From Acidimangrovimonas sp. (GTDB lineage Bacteria; Pseudomonadota; Alphaproteobacteria; Rhodobacterales; Rhodobacteraceae), in assembly GCA_030147905.1 (NCBI GenBank), contig JASBUM010000568.1:1-6902 (forward strand): 6,902 nucleotides of DNA, given 5' to 3'. Position 1 is the stretch's first letter, and every line of letters begins with the position of its first letter. Position numbers and translations under genes: made by a program. The notes under the pieces are model-generated. The model saw nothing but the letters and a program-made list of their open reading frames with translations, was not told the DNA's origin and did no database searches. Shown in pieces: positions 5,895-6,902 of the stretch.

Positions 5895-6902
5895 GTGCCG
5901 GAGCAGAGATTTTCATATTTCGTCATCTTCGGGGCGATGCGCACCGGCTCGAACCTGCTCGAGAGCATTCTCAACGCCTTCGACGGACTGACCTGCCTTG
6001 GCGAGATCTTCAACCCCGCCTTCGTCGGTCATCACAACCGCGACGCGCTGTGCGGCTTCGACATGGCCGCGCGCGAGGCCGACCCGATCGGGCTGATCGA
6101 TGCCATCCGCGCACAGACGCCCGGCCTCGCCGGGTTTCGCTTCTTCCACGACCATGATCCGCGGGTGCTCGACCATTGCCTTGCCGACCCGCGCTGCGCC
6201 AAGATCGTGCTGACACGCAACCCGGTCGAAAGCTACGTCTCGCTGGAGATCGTGCGCCAGACCGGCCAATGGAAGCTGGGCAACCTCAGGAACCAGCGCC
6301 GCGCGCAGGCGGAATTCGACCCCGCGGCCTTCGGGCGGTATCTGGACGCGCTGCAGGGATTTCATCTGCGCATTCTCAACACGTTGCAGACGACCGGGCA
6401 AACGGCCTTCTACCTCGATTACGAGGATCTGAAGGATCTGGCGGTGATCAACGGACTGGGGCGCCATCTGGGTGCGGAGGCACCGATCGAGACGCTGCCC
6501 GGATCGCTGAAAAAGCAAAATCCAGAGCCGCTCGCCCAGAAGATCACCAACCCCGACGCGCTGACGGCGGCGCTGGGCACGCTGGACCGGTTCGATCTGT
6601 CGCGCACGCCGAATTTCGAGCCGAGGCGTGGACCTGCCGTGCCCGGCTTCATTGCCGCGCGCGGGACGGGTGCGCTCTATATGCCGGTCCGTCACGGACC
6701 CGAGGCGCGGGTCCTGGCCTGGCTGGAGGCGCTGGGCGGCGGGACCGAGCGCGACTTCAACCGCAAGACGCTGCGCCGGTGGCGTCGCGACCACCCGGGA
6801 TTTCGCAGCTTTACCGTGCTGCGCCATCCGCTTGCCCGCGCCCATGCGCTGTTTTGCGAGATGATGACCTCCGGGCGCTATCCCGAACTCCGCCGTCACC
6901 TG
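5895..6902 (+). CDS. PAPS-dependent sulfotransferase, NodH-like two-domain type (3' end outside window)
   Basis: The frame is open from GTG 5895 to the right edge, giving 336 residues with no stop, so the gene is partial. Residues 8-23 hold the 5'-phosphosulfate loop YFVIFGAMRTGSNLLE, with R16, T17, G18 and S19. Residues 105-116 hold the 3'-phosphate motif 'VLTRNPVESYVS', with R108 and S116. Both are hallmarks of sulfotransferases that move sulfate from PAPS to a hydroxyl or amino group. In between are 'CLGEIFNPAF' and 'GFRFFHDHDP'. After 'TPNFEPRRGPAVPGF' (about 240-255) a second sulfotransferase-like segment begins: 'ALYMPVRHGPEARVLAWLEA' and 'FTVLRHPLARAHALF' (R310). I recall this layout from Rhodobacterales proteins annotated as nodulation protein NodH. 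The start is GTG 5895, 3 bp after the GT14 TAG and in the same frame. The next ATG (5937) would cut into the PAPS loop. Shine-Dalgarno support is poor, so coupling is likely. It probably sulfates the glycan made by the neighbouring transferases. Confidence 0.88.
   Translation, partial: MPEQRFSYFVIFGAMRTGSNLLESILNAFDGLTCLGEIFNPAFVGHHNRDALCGFDMAAREADPIGLIDAIRAQTPGLAGFRFFHDHDPRVLDHCLADPRCAKIVLTRNPVESYVSLEIVRQTGQWKLGNLRNQRRAQAEFDPAAFGRYLDALQGFHLRILNTLQTTGQTAFYLDYEDLKDLAVINGLGRHLGAEAPIETLPGSLKKQNPEPLAQKITNPDALTAALGTLDRFDLSRTPNFEPRRGPAVPGFIAARGTGALYMPVRHGPEARVLAWLEALGGGTERDFNRKTLRRWRRDHPGFRSFTVLRHPLARAHALFCEMMTSGRYPELRRHL

Noticed and set aside
5937..5939. ATG 5937 as the sulfotransferase start
   Set aside because: It would delete the first half of the FGAMRTGSN PAPS loop. 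GTG 5895 keeps the whole loop.
5913..6899. Long minus-strand open frame of about 328 codons opposite the sulfotransferase
   Set aside because: The + strand carries clear sulfotransferase motifs over the same interval. The antisense translation is His/Arg/Gln-rich with no recognisable domain, typical of the mirror frame of a GC-rich gene.

Overview
The window is a GC-rich (about two-thirds G+C by eye) stretch of bacterial chromosome or large replicon. Protein sequence style points to an alphaproteobacterium of the Rhodobacterales (Paracoccus/Roseobacter-like). The evidence is the GalU sequence, the 'SGIDRIERVY' N-terminal motif of the GT4 enzyme, the GT14 enzyme with a long C-terminal extension, and the NodH-like sulfotransferase. 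The lineage is an inference from remembered family sequences, not from a search.

All six convincing genes lie on the + strand and read as a surface-polysaccharide biosynthesis and decoration cluster. From left to right they are: the C-terminal part of a GT2 glycosyltransferase (1-733); a 242-bp intergenic region with two hairpins and a possible promoter; galU, UTP-glucose-1-phosphate uridylyltransferase (976-1869); a GT4 glycosyltransferase (1876-3138); a DPDE-type GT2 glycosyltransferase (3187-4197); a GT14 'Branch' glycosyltransferase with an uncharacterised C-terminal domain (4194-5891); and a PAPS-dependent sulfotransferase of the NodH-like double-domain type, cut by the right edge (5895-6902).

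The five genes from galU onward are packed like one operon. The gaps are 6 bp (galU-GT4), 48 bp (GT4-GT2), a 4-bp ATGA overlap (GT2-GT14) and 3 bp (GT14-sulfotransferase). The likely logic is that GalU makes UDP-glucose, the precursor of UDP-galactose, UDP-glucuronate and UDP-xylose. Four glycosyltransferases then build or branch a glycan, and the sulfotransferase sulfates it. The product would be a sulfated exopolysaccharide, capsule or glycosylated surface molecule. The structure cannot be read from the sequence.

The items most worth a second look are the coupling of a GT14/unknown-domain enzyme to a two-domain sulfotransferase whose second PAPS loop looks degenerate, a 10-bp all-GC hairpin in the first codons of the GT4 gene, a protein-like antisense reading frame between gene 1 and galU, and a GC dip at the GT4 3' end. 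I see no RNA genes, mobile elements, CRISPR arrays or origins.
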